The position numbers were made by a program, and so were the translations under genes. This document shows, in pieces, positions 6,533-7,386 of a DNA stretch of 7,386 nucleotides. The stretch comes from Firmicutes bacterium UBA3906 (GTDB taxonomy: Bacteria > Bacillota > Clostridia > Caldicoprobacterales > DTU083): contig DGFG01000091.1 in NCBI GenBank assembly GCA_002391555.1, forward strand, positions 1 through 7,386, in the 5' to 3' direction. The notes under the pieces were generated by a model. The model saw only the letters and a list, made by a program, of their open reading frames with translations. It did no database searches and was not told the DNA's origin. Each line of letters begins with the position of its first letter. Positions within the stretch are counted from its first letter, which is position 1.

Positions 6533-6533
6533 G

Positions 6534-7386
6534 TTAAAATAACGAAATTTGGTTAGACTCAGGTAGTCCTTTTAGTACATCATTTGATTTAAGTACCTCT
6601 ATAACTGTTTTAGTTACCTTGGTCCTTTCTCTAAAATCCTCAATTGAAATAAACTCGCCTTCTTCTCTAGCTTTAGCAATATTTTTTGCTGCATTAACTC
6701 CGACTCCTTGTAGAGCATTTAAGGATGGCATTATACCTGAGTCGGTTACTTGAAATTTTGTAGCATGAGATTTATAAAGATCAATAGACTCAAAAGAAAT
6801 TCCCCTTGCAAACATCTCTACAACTACTTCTAAGATTGTTAGTAGATTATTTTCCTTAGCTGTTAGCTTTCGACCTTGACCTTGCAAGTACTCAATTTTA
6901 TCTTGTACTGCCCTTTGGCCAGAATAAATTAGCTCAGCATCAAAGTCATCGGCCTTTGCTGTAAAGTAGGTAGCATAAAAAGCTTCTGGATAATATACCT
7001 TAAAATAAGCTATCCTAAAAGCCATAATTACATATGCTGCAGCATGGGCTTTAGGAAACATATACTTAATCTTTTTGCATGATTCTATGTACCATTGGGG
7101 AATATCATGTTTCACCATTTCATCTTCCATCTCTGGTGTTAGGCCTCTGCCCTTACGCACACTCTCCATAATCTGAAATGAGATTGTTGGATCCATACCT
7201 CGGTATATTAGATATATCATAATATCATCACGGGTAGAAATCACTTCAGATAGACTAGCGACATTATTTTTTATCAGGTCTTGAGCATTATTTAGCCAAA
7301 CATCTGTACCATGGGAAAGACCACTAATACGCACTAATTCAGCAAAGGTTGTTGGCCTAGTATCCTCTAGCATTTGTCTTACAAAC
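6534..7386 (-). CDS. polC: DNA polymerase III alpha subunit PolC, C-terminal 283 residues (cut by window edge)
   Basis: PolC is the replicative polymerase of low-GC Gram-positives. The frame is open to the window edge, so this is the 3' end of a gene normally over 1,400 codons long; an ATG at 7371-7373 is internal. [19 protein letters not shown] followed by [10 protein letters not shown] opens the visible part. [10 protein letters not shown] at 7029-7058 is a conserved motif of C-family polymerases. [21 protein letters not shown] (about 6651-6714) is a helix-hairpin-helix of the duplex-binding region. The protein ends PESNQISLF, where QISLF matches the QL[SD]LF-type beta-clamp-binding motif expected at the C-terminus of PolC. 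The stop is 158 bases before rimP. Identification as PolC rather than DnaE rests on this C-terminal arrangement and on the gene order. Confidence 0.96.
   Translation of the reverse strand, partial: FVRQMLEDTRPTTFAELVRISGLSHGTDVWLNNAQDLIKNNVASLSEVISTRDDIMIYLIYRGMDPTISFQIMESVRKGRGLTPEMEDEMVKHDIPQWYIESCKKIKYMFPKAHAAAYVIMAFRIAYFKVYYPEAFYATYFTAKADDFDAELIYSGQRAVQDKIEYLQGQGRKLTAKENNLLTILEVVVEMFARGISFESIDLYKSHATKFQVTDSGIMPSLNALQGVGVNAAKNIAKAREEGEFISIEDFRERTKVTKTVIEVLKSNDVLKGLPESNQISLF

Noticed and set aside
7371..7373. ATG that would make the polC end an independent 279-residue gene
   Set aside because: The frame stays open and PolC-like (FVRQ before the Met) up to the window edge, and the content is the normal C-terminal region of PolC, so the Met is internal.

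Overview
The window holds part of the polC-nusA-infB transcription/translation operon of a low-GC Gram-positive bacterium. Every gene lies on the minus strand, so the biological order runs from high to low coordinates. PolC-type DNA polymerase III, the order polC-rimP-nusA-ylxR-ylxQ-infB-rbfA-nrnA-truB, the A/T-rich coding sequence with many ATA, AGA and TTA codons, and a short NusA without C-terminal repeat domains all point to Bacillota. The nrnA between rbfA and truB, the lack of a ylxP-like gene and the Cys-rich YlxR suggest a member of the Clostridia rather than Bacillus; I cannot name the genus.

Layout, from the right edge leftwards: the C-terminal end of polC (6534-7386, cut by the window edge); a 158-base intergenic region with two candidate promoters and a long hairpin (6376-6533); then a compact run of rimP (5914-6375), nusA (4782-5891), ylxR/rnpM (4484-4765), ylxQ (4150-4491), infB (1701-4163), rbfA (1317-1685), nrnA (359-1327) and the first 117 codons of truB (1-353, cut by the window edge). 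Gaps are 22 bases or fewer, and three junctions overlap (ylxR/ylxQ, ylxQ/infB, rbfA/nrnA), so this looks like one co-transcribed, translationally coupled unit.

The genes share a theme. NusA controls elongation and termination by RNA polymerase. IF2 starts translation. RimP and RbfA mature the 30S subunit. TruB modifies tRNA. YlxR and YlxQ are small RNA-associated proteins, and NrnA degrades very short RNAs and pAp.

The main unusual point is ylxQ. Its reading frame is complete and recognisable as an L7Ae-family protein, but it has no ATG, GTG or TTG in its first 77 codons. The only well-placed initiator after a good ribosome binding site is ATA at 4489-4491, overlapping the ylxR stop. A gene finder using only canonical starts would miss it. 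The rest is an ordinary conserved housekeeping operon; I see no RNA gene, mobile element, CRISPR array or new multi-gene system.
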